The notes beneath the pieces were generated by a model that did not search any database, was not told the origin of the DNA, and saw only the letters and a program-made list of their open reading frames with translations. From positions 496,001-560,000 of the forward strand of contig JARWZO010000019.1 of assembly GCA_029866325.1 (NCBI GenBank): a stretch of 64,000 nucleotides of DNA, in the 5' to 3' direction. This document shows, one piece after another, positions 49,765-59,543 of the stretch; the stretch's first letter is position 1, and the number at the start of each line of letters is the position of its first letter. The DNA comes from Fluviicola sp. Lineage in GTDB: Bacteria > Bacteroidota > Bacteroidia > Flavobacteriales_D > Crocinitomicaceae. A program made the translations under genes and the position numbers.

Positions 49765-50304
49765 ATGAACAACGGAATACTTTTTCTGGAGACAACAAAC
49801 TACTACCTGCGCACACTTTCCGTAGAAGATGTAGATGGCAATTACCAGCGCTGGCTGAATGATCAGGAGGTGGTGGAACACAATTCGCATGGTCGTTTCC
49901 CGCAAACGCCCGAAACACTGCGCAGTTATGTGACCAGTAGTTCACTCACAACCAATCAGCTCATTCTTGCGGTAATTGACAAAGAAAACGGTTTGCACAT
50001 CGGCAATATCAGCTTACAGCAAATCAATTGGGTTGATCGTAATGCAGAGATTGCCTTTCTACTGGGCGAAAAAGAATTTTGGGGCAAAGGCGTGATGTTT
50101 GAGGCCGGTCAAAAGTTAATCGCCCACGCATTTCAGTCGCTTAACCTGCATCGCATCCATTGCGGAACATCTTCAGAGAACAAGGGAATGCAGCAATTGG
50201 CAATAAAGTTAGGAATGACACAAGAAGGTGTGCGAAAAGAAGCTATTTTTAACAACGGAAAATACATCGATATCCTCGAGTTTGGATTAATAAATAAGAA
50301 CTAA
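49765..50304 (+). CDS. GNAT N-acetyltransferase
   Basis: A 179-residue RimJ/RimL-like acetyltransferase with an LETTNYYLRTLSVEDV start, the acetyl-CoA loop FWGKGVMFEA and the LHRIHCGTSSENKG strand. It is the third GNAT in the locus. It lies 4 bases before the N-acetyl-sugar amidotransferase gene; it may supply the N-acetyl group that the amidotransferase then converts (inference). Confidence 0.87.
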   Translation: MNNGILFLETTNYYLRTLSVEDVDGNYQRWLNDQEVVEHNSHGRFPQTPETLRSYVTSSSLTTNQLILAVIDKENGLHIGNISLQQINWVDRNAEIAFLLGEKEFWGKGVMFEAGQKLIAHAFQSLNLHRIHCGTSSENKGMQQLAIKLGMTQEGVRKEAIFNNGKYIDILEFGLINKN

Positions 50305-50308
50305 TTAC

Positions 50309-51433
50309 ATGGAATTAAACGGTCAACCCTTATTACCCGGTGTACAATACTGCACACGTTGTTGTTTACCCGCAACGGCAGAGGGCTTAGGTTTTGATGA
50401 AATGGGTATTTGTCAGCCTTGCCGTTCGTCAGAAATGAAAATCCATATCAATTGGGTGGAACGCGAACAACAATTGGCGAAGATTCTGGAATCGCACCGC
50501 GGTAAAAGCAAAAGCGGCTACGATGTGATTGTGCCTATCAGTGGTGGAAAAGACAGTATGTTTCAACTGTACATCCTCACACAGAAGTACAAAATGCGTT
50601 GTTTGGCGGTTACGTTTAGCCACAATTGGTACACCGAAACGGGTAAATTCAACCTGCAATTGGCACTGGAAGCATTTAATGTGGATCACATCATGTTTTC
50701 ACCCAATCACAAAACCATCAACAAACTAGCGCGTGAATCGTTGTACAAAATCGGAGACTCTTGCTGGCATTGTCATGCTGGAGTTGGAGCTTTTCCTTTG
50801 AAAGCAGCCGTGATGTACGAAATTCCGTTATTGGTATGGGGCGAATCGGTTTCTGAAAGCGATGGTAGAGCTACTTACGACAATCCTATCAAATTCGACC
50901 GCGATTATTTCACCCGTATTTCAGCTCGTTTTTACGCCGAAGAATTGGTAGGAAAAGACATTACAATCGAAGAAGTACAGCCATGGGTATTGCCGCATTA
51001 CGACGATATCGATCGTGTTGGCATCGAAGGAATTCACTTGGGTGACTACATTTTCTGGGACGACGAGCGTCAGATGGAATTTATCCGTGATCAATACGGC
51101 TGGCGCGAAGATAAAATCGAAGGAACCTACAAACGCTACAAAAGCGTTGAATGCAAAATGGCCGGTTTGCACGATTATACCAAATATCTTAAACGCGGTT
51201 TCGGTCGCACAACCGATCAGGCCAGTCGTGATGTACGCAGCGGACTATTGACGCGTGAAGAAGGTTTCGACCTCATCAAACAATACGATACCGTTCGTCC
51301 GGAAATTTTGGATTGGTACCTGGAACGCACAGGGATTTCGGAAGAGGAATTCTTCAAAGTGATGAAAGAACACCGCCTGAAAGTAATGGGCGGAGATCTC
51401 AGTAATGCGTGCGAAAGCTGTAATTTATTCTAA
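50309..51433 (+). CDS. N-acetyl-sugar amidotransferase (PseA/WbpG family)
   Basis: A 374-residue PP-loop enzyme. The ATP-binding SGGKDS is Ser78-Ser83. Cysteine pairs lie at the N-terminus (CTRCCLP, CQPC), in the middle (CWHC) and at the C-terminus (CESCNLF) and probably bind zinc. In Campylobacter PseA and Pseudomonas WbpG/LfnA, this family turns an N-acetyl group into an acetamidino group, with ammonia normally delivered by HisH/HisF-like partners. No such partners are encoded here; an amidase-signature gene follows by 15 bases. Pseudaminic acid is the obvious substrate candidate. Confidence 0.9.
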   Translation: MELNGQPLLPGVQYCTRCCLPATAEGLGFDEMGICQPCRSSEMKIHINWVEREQQLAKILESHRGKSKSGYDVIVPISGGKDSMFQLYILTQKYKMRCLAVTFSHNWYTETGKFNLQLALEAFNVDHIMFSPNHKTINKLARESLYKIGDSCWHCHAGVGAFPLKAAVMYEIPLLVWGESVSESDGRATYDNPIKFDRDYFTRISARFYAEELVGKDITIEEVQPWVLPHYDDIDRVGIEGIHLGDYIFWDDERQMEFIRDQYGWREDKIEGTYKRYKSVECKMAGLHDYTKYLKRGFGRTTDQASRDVRSGLLTREEGFDLIKQYDTVRPEILDWYLERTGISEEEFFKVMKEHRLKVMGGDLSNACESCNLF

Positions 51434-51448
51434 AAACGACCCACAGAC

Positions 51449-52792
51449 ATGTATAACAACTTGTCCATCAACGAACTATTGCGTTTGCACAAAGCAGGTG
51501 AATTGGACCTGATTGCGTGGAACAAACACTTCATTGATCGCGTAAACGCCAACGAATCAACCATTCATGCGTGGCAATATGTGAATGAAGACCATTGGCT
51601 CAAAAACGTTGACGAAGCCATCGCGAATGCCAATCCGGCTTTTGCTGATTTATTAGGCGTTCCCGTTGGAATCAAAGATATTTTCAACACCATCGACATG
51701 CCAACCGAAATGGGTAGTCCTATCTGGAAAGGATTTACTCCCGGAAACGACGCGCGCGTGGTGCACAACATTAAATTTCATGGTGGTCTTTCTGCCGGAA
51801 AAACCGTAACAGCCGAATTTGCTGTTCACACGCCGAATGAAACCCGAAATCCTTGGAATACGGCTTATTCTCCGGGAACATCATCCAGTGGATCGGCGGC
51901 GGCAGTGGCTGCGGGAATGGTTCCGTTGGCAATCGGTACACAAACGGCCGGTTCGATTATTCGTCCGGCAAGTTACTGCGGTGTATTCGGTTTCAAACCC
52001 ACTTTCGGTACGTTGCCGCGAACAGGGATGCTGAAAACTACCGATACGTTGGATACGGTTGGTCTATTTGGAACAAATACGGACGATTGTCGCAGGTTGT
52101 TTGATGTAATGCGCGTGAAAGGGCTGGATTATCCTTACGTGAACAACCGATTGGAAAACCCTTCCTTTCAACAAAAAAACGGCGCTAAATGGAAAGTCGG
52201 AATTGTATTGGAACAACATTCGGTTGCAGCCGGTTACACCGATTTCGCATTAAAAGCTTTCTCTGATTTTGTGGAGAAATTGAATTCATTGACCGATGTT
52301 GAAGTGGTGAGCCCCGCGTTTAGCCCTTTATTTGAACAAGCACATTCGGTGCAGGAAACCATTTATCACAAGGCACTTTCTTATTATTTCAAACACGAAT
52401 TTGAAAAGAAAACGTTGATGAGTCCTGTGATGTACGAAATTGTTGCTGAAGGAAATGCTATTTCTCCGGAATCTTATCATGCTGCTATTGCGAATCAAGG
52501 CGCATTAACAGCAGAAATGGACAGCTTGTTTCAAGACGTAGATGTATTGATAACACTTTCAACAGCAGGTCACGCACCTGAATTTGGAATTGCGATCGAT
52601 CCGCCTGATACGTGTTTAATTTGGACCATGTGTGGTTTGCCAACACTTTCGATTCCGCAATTTCAACACAACGGCTTACCGTTTGGAGTACAAGCCATCG
52701 GTAGAAAATATGCCGATTACAAACTCCTCGATTTTGTAGCATTCCTAACTGAAAAAGGAATTACACCCCAATTTGCTTCATTGAGCAATTAG
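51449..52792 (+). CDS. Amidase-signature family enzyme
   Basis: A 447-residue protein with an intact amidase triad: Lys76 in GVPVGIKDIF, cis-Ser145 in SPGTSSSGSAAA and nucleophile Ser169 in GTQTAGSIIRPAS. The spacing between the serines (24 residues) is as in other members. It has no signal peptide and should be cytoplasmic. In GatA, another member, the same chemistry releases ammonia from glutamine. It follows the amidotransferase gene by 15 bases, so it might supply that enzyme with ammonia, or hydrolyse an amide of the sugar. Both are inferences. Confidence 0.85.
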   Translation: MYNNLSINELLRLHKAGELDLIAWNKHFIDRVNANESTIHAWQYVNEDHWLKNVDEAIANANPAFADLLGVPVGIKDIFNTIDMPTEMGSPIWKGFTPGNDARVVHNIKFHGGLSAGKTVTAEFAVHTPNETRNPWNTAYSPGTSSSGSAAAVAAGMVPLAIGTQTAGSIIRPASYCGVFGFKPTFGTLPRTGMLKTTDTLDTVGLFGTNTDDCRRLFDVMRVKGLDYPYVNNRLENPSFQQKNGAKWKVGIVLEQHSVAAGYTDFALKAFSDFVEKLNSLTDVEVVSPAFSPLFEQAHSVQETIYHKALSYYFKHEFEKKTLMSPVMYEIVAEGNAISPESYHAAIANQGALTAEMDSLFQDVDVLITLSTAGHAPEFGIAIDPPDTCLIWTMCGLPTLSIPQFQHNGLPFGVQAIGRKYADYKLLDFVAFLTEKGITPQFASLSN

Positions 52793-52803
52793 GAGAACAC
52801 AAA

Positions 52804-54141
52804 ATGATTGACCGGTTAACAGCACTTCTGAAGCAGGAAAAAGTCAAAAACTTCCTCTTCTTTTCTTCAGCGAGCTTTATCGGTGCTCTTATTGGTGTGA
52901 TTACGCTGCGCTCTTTTACGAGCTACATGGATCCTTCAGAATTTGGGATTTGGAGCTTCGCGTTGACATTCAACAGTTTCATTGCCGCATTTATTGTGCT
53001 TGATTTGCATAGTTATTTTCTCATCGAAGCTACAAAAGCCACTTACAGCCGAAAAGAATTACTGCAATCACTCCTCACCTTTTCGTTTGTTTGGTCTATC
53101 ATCAGCACGCTCTTATTTCTCTTAATCGGATTCTTGTGCTTTCACAGGTTGTTTGAACAGATCAATTTCTTCCCTTACATCTTTTACATTCTTATTTCGA
53201 ACCTCTTCATGGGGTTTTCGCAGTTTTTGCTCATCGTTTACCGAATCGAAAACAAACCGTTTTATTACTTCTTATTTTCAGTGTTTCAATCGGTATTCGC
53301 CATTCTGTTTTCGTTGCTGGTAGTTGTTTATTTTCTGCACGATGCTGAAGGCCGGATCATCGGTTATTCGGTGGGAATGTTGGCAAGCGGGTTGGTTGCA
53401 TTACTCATTCTTGCGGTTTTTTATTCGTTTCGTTTTCGCATTGATCGCTCATTGATCAAAAAAGCCCTAGCGTTTTCTGCACCGCTCATTCCTTATGCAA
53501 TTGCTACGTTGAGCATGGACTTTTTAGATCGCATTTTCATTGAAGAATACAGCACTACACAAGAATTAGGCTTGTTTGGATTGGCCAACCAAATCAATAC
53601 CATTGTCTACTTCATCTTTATTTCGCTCATACGTGTTTACGAGCCTTCCATGATTGGTTGGATCCATCAGCGGGAACATGAACGCCTGAGTTCCTTTTCG
53701 ATCAAGTACAACTTTCTATTGGTGGTAGCCACTGTAAGTCTGATGCTTGTTTCGGGATTCATTGTATTTTATCTGACCAATGCCAAGTATTACGATTCGG
53801 TTGAAGTAGGCATCAAAATGTCGCCGTATTTTTACCTGAAATCGATTTCAATGTTGCTCTTGACTATTTTGGTTTCCGGATCAAAAACCATAAAAACCAT
53901 GTATATCTCCATTTTCATGCTTGGTCTCTATGCAGCTTTGGGGTTTCCATTGGTTCCGATCTATGGCATTGACGGTATGATCCTGATCAAAACAGTTGTT
54001 ACGGCAATCGGATGTGTTGTCATTTTCTCTTATATGGGAAATCGGAAAGCATATATGAAAATGGGGCTTATTTTACTTGCGTCGACAATTGCAGTGGTTC
54101 TGATTACCTTTGTTATTCACCGATTCAACATTTATTTCTAA
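52804..54141 (+). CDS. Oligosaccharide flippase (Wzx/MATE-like)
   Basis: A 445-residue membrane protein with about 12 to 14 helices, an initial SASFIGALIGVITLRSF segment and the usual topology of Wzx-like polysaccharide transporters. It is predicted to move an undecaprenyl-linked glycan unit across the inner membrane. It follows the amidase gene by 11 bases and precedes the GTG-starting gene at 54146. Confidence 0.82.
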   Translation: MIDRLTALLKQEKVKNFLFFSSASFIGALIGVITLRSFTSYMDPSEFGIWSFALTFNSFIAAFIVLDLHSYFLIEATKATYSRKELLQSLLTFSFVWSIISTLLFLLIGFLCFHRLFEQINFFPYIFYILISNLFMGFSQFLLIVYRIENKPFYYFLFSVFQSVFAILFSLLVVVYFLHDAEGRIIGYSVGMLASGLVALLILAVFYSFRFRIDRSLIKKALAFSAPLIPYAIATLSMDFLDRIFIEEYSTTQELGLFGLANQINTIVYFIFISLIRVYEPSMIGWIHQREHERLSSFSIKYNFLLVVATVSLMLVSGFIVFYLTNAKYYDSVEVGIKMSPYFYLKSISMLLLTILVSGSKTIKTMYISIFMLGLYAALGFPLVPIYGIDGMILIKTVVTAIGCVVIFSYMGNRKAYMKMGLILLASTIAVVLITFVIHRFNIYF

Positions 54142-54145
54142 TCGC

Positions 54146-55570
54146 GTGGAAAAACAGCCAACAAATAGCGTACTCGATTTTATTGCCAAACTACATGCGT
54201 TTGAGCAGGAAGAACAGGTGTTTCAACTCCAACAAGATGACTTGTTTTATTGGGACATTGTGCGCGCAAAAGTTGCTGAGAAATTATTTTACACCTATTT
54301 CGTAAATGAAAAGCCAATTGTTTCAGCGGGTACTACTCAACAACGTTCCACTATTCAAAAAGTAAAAAAACTCATCAGTTGGATGTGGTGGTTAGGGATC
54401 AACGAACTAAACTTTTACTTTTTCACACCAAAACGCAAGTGGTTGTTTTTGAAAATATCTCGGTTCGCAAACCCGAAAACCGGAAAATCGTATGACGCTG
54501 TAGCCGATGAGTTATTCGAAGTGTTGAAATCGGATGCCCTGGCTGTAGAGACCTTTAAAAATGCGCAAACTGACATCACACGATTGCGTCATCGCTACCA
54601 AACATACCATTTGTTTACCTACCGTAAGCGCTACGCAAAACGGCACTTTAAACCGGGGAAAACGTTTGTGGTTTCTTCAGTGATTTCAAAACACTTCCCG
54701 AATTCGCTCGGTGAAAATTGGGATGACTTGATTCAAACAACCATATTGGAATATCGAGCCGAAGTAAATTTTGCCAAACGGCTATTGCGCAAAAAGCAAC
54801 CAACAGGTCTTTTTTTTACCGGAGGCGCAAAAGGTTTTATTTCAGCTGCCAATCAATTGGGAATTGAAACAATTGAAATACAACATAGTCCGCTCAACAA
54901 AGCAGATATTTATTATTCTTACAATCCACAAATTGACTACACGCATCTTGATTCGTTGCCACACTATTTATTGGTGAATTCGGAAGAATGGAAAGAACGT
55001 ATTTTTTATCCGCCAACTTTTGTTACTATCGGTTCTGATTATTTCTACAATAGCAGCAAGTTGAATCTTGAAGTCACAGAACGTACTACCATTCTGTTTG
55101 TGTCAGATCCGGTGAACCATGATTTGATCAAACAGTATATTCTACGTTTTATTGATCAAAACGACACTTCGGATTACCGCATTGTGTTCAAGTTGCATTC
55201 GGCAGAATCGGATCGTTGCGAAGAAGCAAAAACCGCGTTTCGAACTCACGCAAATGTGGAAGTGATTCTCAACGAGCAAAACATCAGTCAGTTACTCGAT
55301 CAATCCTGCGCCACTTTCATTATTTACTCGACTGTTGCTTACCAAGCCATTCAAAAAGGATTGCACGTTTACTTACTGAAAACCGGTTATTACGAAGGCG
55401 GATATGATTTGTTTGATTTGCCGAACGTCCGTTTGATTGACTTGGAAGAATCAATTGATTTGGAAGAAATCAAATCAGAGAAGACATTTGAACCTCTGGT
55501 GTTTTTCGAGGCGTTTGACCAATCGAAGCTTCGGGTATTTCTTCAACCATTTCAAAAAACCGATAGCTAA
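54146..55570 (+). CDS. Unknown 474-aa protein of the glycan locus, possible glycosyltransferase
   Basis: The start is placed at a GTG (54146, MEKQPTNSV), 5 bases after the flippase stop; an in-frame TTG further up lies inside the flippase gene. No signal peptide. A central region with SSVISKHFP, FFTGGAKGFISAANQ and IEIQHSPLN followed by a segment with KLHSAESDRCEEA resembles the two lobes of a GT-B-type enzyme, as in capsule-type polysaccharide synthesis proteins. I do not firmly recognise the family. It is the last intact plus-strand gene before the frameshifted methyltransferase. Confidence 0.5.
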   Translation: MEKQPTNSVLDFIAKLHAFEQEEQVFQLQQDDLFYWDIVRAKVAEKLFYTYFVNEKPIVSAGTTQQRSTIQKVKKLISWMWWLGINELNFYFFTPKRKWLFLKISRFANPKTGKSYDAVADELFEVLKSDALAVETFKNAQTDITRLRHRYQTYHLFTYRKRYAKRHFKPGKTFVVSSVISKHFPNSLGENWDDLIQTTILEYRAEVNFAKRLLRKKQPTGLFFTGGAKGFISAANQLGIETIEIQHSPLNKADIYYSYNPQIDYTHLDSLPHYLLVNSEEWKERIFYPPTFVTIGSDYFYNSSKLNLEVTERTTILFVSDPVNHDLIKQYILRFIDQNDTSDYRIVFKLHSAESDRCEEAKTAFRTHANVEVILNEQNISQLLDQSCATFIIYSTVAYQAIQKGLHVYLLKTGYYEGGYDLFDLPNVRLIDLEESIDLEEIKSEKTFEPLVFFEAFDQSKLRVFLQPFQKTDS

Positions 55571-55692
55571 TTTTTTTAGTGTACCACTTTTGTAAACCCT
55601 AAAATGCTAAGAAGGTTTTATATTTATGTCGAATTTATAGCACTACTTGTTAGCGAATAGTGATAACTTGAATCTTAGAATCAAAACCGGTA

Positions 55693-56630
55693 ATGGCGGC
55701 AAACGATCAAAACAAGAAATCAGTAAGGTATACTTTTGTTGATGTTGTGACGTGTAACATGTGCGGGGCATTGGCAGAAGAAAGCAAAACCATGGGGTTT
55801 CGTTTAAACAAATCGGTTGGACTTAAAACCAAAGGAAAACAGGTATTTCAATAGCTGTAAGAAAATGCAAGCAATGTGGTTTGATTTATAACTCCCCCCT
55901 GCCAATTCCTGATTCTATCCATCAAAATTACGATCTCGACGTTAACGAGTATTGGAATCACTTAGACAAGCTGGAAGATTTAGACAATCAAAAAGAAGCC
56001 ATTGATCAATATGGTGTTTTACAAAATTTAAACGCTCCGTTTCAGCATAAAACCGCATTAGATATTGGTTCAGGAATCGGTCAAACAATGCTCGCACTAA
56101 AAAAACACGGATTTGACGTCTACGGTCTGGAGCCTTCGCCAAGTTTTTATCATAAAGCGATTGAATGGACAGGATTTGATTCGGATAAATTTCAACTCAG
56201 TTCGTTAGAAGATGCATCTTATCCTGAAAATACGTTTGATTACATCAGTTTTTTGAATGTTCTGGAACATGTATACGATCCCGACAAAGCAATCCAACAA
56301 ACGTTGAACTGGCTAAAACCAGGTGGCTTGATGTTTATTTGTATACCAAATGCTAACTGGCTTTCGGCAAAAGCAATGAACCTCATTTATAAATGTATGC
56401 TGCGTGATTTTGTCACCAATACATCACCTATGCACATTCCTTTTCATCTGTATGAGTTCAACAAAAAATCATTCTTGAAAAATGCAGTGAAAAACGGCTA
56501 CGAAATAGCCAAAATAGAAGCAAAAACAAGTTTGCCGGTACACAAAATAGATCAATTACTTTCTCCGATTCAACGAATGACAGGTACTGGTTTACGCCTT
56601 GATGTTTGGATAAGAAAAACACGCACTTGA
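55693..56630 (+). pseudogene. Class I SAM methyltransferase with an N-terminal frameshift
   Basis: Reading from the ATG at 55693 gives about 49 sensible codons including CNMCG (Cys21, Cys24) and then a stop at 55853. The next frame continues without a gap in meaning as a zinc-ribbon half (KCKQCG), then a methyltransferase with LDIGSGIGQTML, LEPSPSFY and LNVLEHVYDP. One extra A in the AAAA run at 55836-55839 would join both parts into a 312-residue protein with two CX2C pairs, as this family has. The downstream part by itself would need a TTG start (55881), losing its zinc ribbon. It could be a sequencing error, true decay, or slippage. The acceptor would be a glycan sugar (context). Confidence 0.82.
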
Positions 56631-56637
56631 TTACCAA

Positions 56638-57189
56638 TTAACCAACAGGAATCCATTCCTTCTTTTCCAAATCGTACCGTTTGATTACCCTTGCCGGATT
56701 TCCTACCGCCACACAATAGTCGGGAATGTCTTTTGTCACCACAGAATTGGCTCCGATAATACTGTTCTTTCCCACCGAGCAGCCCAAAATGCTCACGTTT
56801 TCGCCAATCCAGGCACCTTCACCAATCACCACCGGACGAATCACTTTGATCGGCTGAAAATTGATCGGTTGGTGAATATCTTCAAATGCATGGGTGTTGT
56901 CGGTAATGAAAACTTTATCAGCTGTGAGCACGTTCTTTTCAAGGATGATTTTTTCAGCACAGGAAAAGTGATTGAAATGCCCCACACAAACGCCTTCTTT
57001 CAGACGCAATTCAGGAATTTGATTTCCGATTTTGTAGGCTCCCAACCAAGTGAGGTCATGCACAAAAACACCTGCTTCAATGTGGATAAAAGCGTGTCCC
57101 TGAATTTTCAACGGTCGGTGAATGTGACCATTATACTGTCCGAATTTGGAACCGTTCAGCAATCGAAAGAAAAACAACCGAATCTTCAT
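56638..57189 (-). CDS. Left-handed beta-helix (hexapeptide) acyltransferase
   Basis: A 183-residue protein with hexapeptide repeats in the C-terminal half: VVIGEGAWIGENV, ILGCSVGKNSIIGANS and VVTKDIPDYCVAVGNPARVI, the standard end of LacA/WbbJ/CysE-like transferases. The probable catalytic His lies in TDNTHAFED. It would O- or N-acetylate a sugar. It is on the minus strand, convergent with the methyltransferase gene (7 bases apart), and is the only minus-strand gene in the glycan locus. Confidence 0.88.
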   Translation of the reverse strand: MKIRLFFFRLLNGSKFGQYNGHIHRPLKIQGHAFIHIEAGVFVHDLTWLGAYKIGNQIPELRLKEGVCVGHFNHFSCAEKIILEKNVLTADKVFITDNTHAFEDIHQPINFQPIKVIRPVVIGEGAWIGENVSILGCSVGKNSIIGANSVVTKDIPDYCVAVGNPARVIKRYDLEKKEWIPVG

Positions 57190-57405
57190 ATACTTTTTTC
57201 CTCATTGTTTGAATAACCCGAATAACATAACGTGCATCGGTATAAAAGTAGAAAAGTATTCGCAAAAGAATCATTTCAACAACTTTCGTTCGAATTTGAA
57301 TTGGTTTTTTCGGTGTAAAAAATAGCTCATTCAACACGATTTCATAGTGAATACTAGCAATATTTGGCTTATTTTGCATGCAGATTTCAACAGCAAACAA
57401 CTACA

Positions 57406-58536
57406 ATGCACATATTAATCACAGGTGGCGCAGGTTTTATTGGCAGCAATCTCAGCAAAGCGCTGATTAACAAAGCACATCAGATCACCTTGCTCGACAC
57501 CATTTCACCGCAAATTCACAAAGATGGCATCCATTCTTTTTTGGTGAAACAACTTCCAAAAGAAGTAAAGCTAGTAGTGGGCGATGTGTGCAAACGCGAA
57601 GACTGGCTCAAAGTGCTCCCAACTGTGGATGTGATTGTACATTTGGCAGCCGAAACCGGCACCGGACAATCGATGTATCAAATTGAACATTATTCCGCGG
57701 TAAACATTGGCGGAACTTCATTAATGCTCGATTTGCTGACCAATACCACACATTCGGTAAAAAAAGTGATCGTAGCTTCGTCGCGGGCTATTTACGGAGA
57801 AGGAACGTATACCAACGAAGCCGGAAACCTCGTTTATCCTGCACAGCGGAACGAACAGGATATGCTCAAAGGTGTGTTCGACCCGATTGATCAGGATACC
57901 GGAAAACCATTGCAAATGAAACTCACGGATGAAACATCGAAAATTCATCCCACTTCTGTTTATGGCATTACCAAACAGGTACAAGAGCAATTGGTACTTA
58001 CCGTTTGTGGAGCTTTGGGAATTGATGCTATCGCTTATCGTTATCAAAATGTGTATGGTCCTGGCCAATCGCTCACCAATCCGTATACCGGAATCTTGTC
58101 CATTTTCTCGAATTTATTGCTTAACAATCAAGCCGTAAATATTTTCGAAGATGGCCTTGAATCGCGCGATTTTGTGTACATCGATGATGTAGTAAATGCT
58201 ACGGTCTTGGGAATTGAACATCCGCAACCGATCAATGAAGCATTCAATATCGGCACAGGAACGCCAACTACAGTAATGGAAGTTGCCCAAACCTTACAAA
58301 CACTTTACGGAACCAATTCACCCATTTCTGTGACCGGAAATTTCAGAATAGGCGACATTCGTCACAACGCAGCCGATATTCGGAAAGCAACGGAAATACT
58401 AGGTTATACACCAAAAACAGATTTCAAAACGGGTGTTGCCGCTTTCGCAAGTTGGGTGCAAGAACAAAAACCCGAAAAAAGCGATGCGTTTGAACAATCA
58501 TTGGCTACTATGGCCGAAAAAGGATTGTTGAAATGA
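57406..58536 (+). CDS. NAD-dependent epimerase/dehydratase (extended SDR)
   Basis: 376 residues from the ATG at 57406 (MHILITGGAGFIGSN); an in-frame TTG 14 codons upstream is not credible. It carries the Rossmann motif GGAGFIG, a serine in ASSRAIYGEG and the catalytic YGITK. It is related to dTDP-glucose dehydratases and UDP-glucose/galacturonate 4-epimerases; the particular reaction cannot be set by eye. It ends overlapping the next gene (ATGA). Confidence 0.9.
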   Translation: MHILITGGAGFIGSNLSKALINKAHQITLLDTISPQIHKDGIHSFLVKQLPKEVKLVVGDVCKREDWLKVLPTVDVIVHLAAETGTGQSMYQIEHYSAVNIGGTSLMLDLLTNTTHSVKKVIVASSRAIYGEGTYTNEAGNLVYPAQRNEQDMLKGVFDPIDQDTGKPLQMKLTDETSKIHPTSVYGITKQVQEQLVLTVCGALGIDAIAYRYQNVYGPGQSLTNPYTGILSIFSNLLLNNQAVNIFEDGLESRDFVYIDDVVNATVLGIEHPQPINEAFNIGTGTPTTVMEVAQTLQTLYGTNSPISVTGNFRIGDIRHNAADIRKATEILGYTPKTDFKTGVAAFASWVQEQKPEKSDAFEQSLATMAEKGLLK

Positions 58537-59543
58537 AGATTCTCCTAACCGGAAATTCCTTTCATGGCTATGATGCGGACGTGCGTGACGCACTGCTCGA
58601 GCTAGGTCATTCGGTTGATTTTCTGCCGCATAACATTCATGGACCATTCAATACCAAAGCCGATTTTCCCAAAAAGCTGAAATTCGGCATTCTTCCGGCT
58701 AAGTTCAAGTTCAACGTATTTGTGAACCAATCGATCTCACATTACAACCGTTTGGTGCTTCAATTGGTTAAAAAAAACAACTACGATTTGGTGCTGTTTA
58801 TCGGAGCGAAAACGGTTACCGAAACAACACTTTCTGAAATAAAATCACCCAAAGCCCTTTGGTTCATGGATGGCATCAACTATTACCCTGCCGTTCAGCC
58901 GAAATTGGTACATTTTGATCATGTTTTCTTTTTTGAACCGACCGATACGGTAGCACAGGCTTCTGCGCTGAACAACAAGTGCTCTACCCTTCATTTAGGC
59001 TTTAACCCGGCGCGCTTTTTCCCGTCGAACATGGCGCGAAAATTTGATTTTTCATTCGTCGGTTCCTATTATCCCAATCGCGATGAATTGTTGCATTCAG
59101 TGGTCAGCGAAACCAAAAACGCGTTAATTATTGGCGATTTTCAGCGTTCGGCTTATGAATCGGTTCGTGCCATCAATCACACACAACAGATTCCGATTGA
59201 GCAGGTGAATCAATTGTACAATTCCTCAAAAATCAACATCAATATTCACCACAAACAATCGATTGAAGGCTTGAATGTACGAACATTTGAAGTTCAGGGT
59301 AGCGGCAATATTCAGCTGGTTGAAAATCAATTGGCCGCACAAGAATTTTTTATTGATGGCGAAAACATTTTGTTGTATAGTTCACCCGAAGAATTCAAAG
59401 ACAAGCTCTTGTTTTACCTTGACCGATCGGATTTACAACTGAAATTGCGCACCAATGCCTATACCGACGCCTTGGCTCATCATACCTGGAAACAACGTAT
59501 GGTGACATTGATGAACGAACTTACCAATCGCGGAATTGTATGA
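58533..59543 (+). CDS. Glycosyltransferase, CgeB-like (GT-B)
   Basis: A 336-residue protein. The first half has ILLTGNSFHGYDADVRDAL and LWFMDGINYYPAVQPK; the second has SFVGSYYPNRDELL, and a C-terminal EGLNVRTFEVQGSGN block that matches the CgeB/GT1_2 donor-binding region. It has no signal peptide. It overlaps both neighbours by 4 bases and probably adds a sugar to the lipid-linked glycan. Confidence 0.82.
   Translation: MKILLTGNSFHGYDADVRDALLELGHSVDFLPHNIHGPFNTKADFPKKLKFGILPAKFKFNVFVNQSISHYNRLVLQLVKKNNYDLVLFIGAKTVTETTLSEIKSPKALWFMDGINYYPAVQPKLVHFDHVFFFEPTDTVAQASALNNKCSTLHLGFNPARFFPSNMARKFDFSFVGSYYPNRDELLHSVVSETKNALIIGDFQRSAYESVRAINHTQQIPIEQVNQLYNSSKININIHHKQSIEGLNVRTFEVQGSGNIQLVENQLAAQEFFIDGENILLYSSPEEFKDKLLFYLDRSDLQLKLRTNAYTDALAHHTWKQRMVTLMNELTNRGIV

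Noticed and set aside
55881-56630. An intact methyltransferase with a TTG start
   Set aside because: It would cut off the second CX2C pair from the start codon and ignores the sensible zinc-ribbon codons just upstream in another frame.
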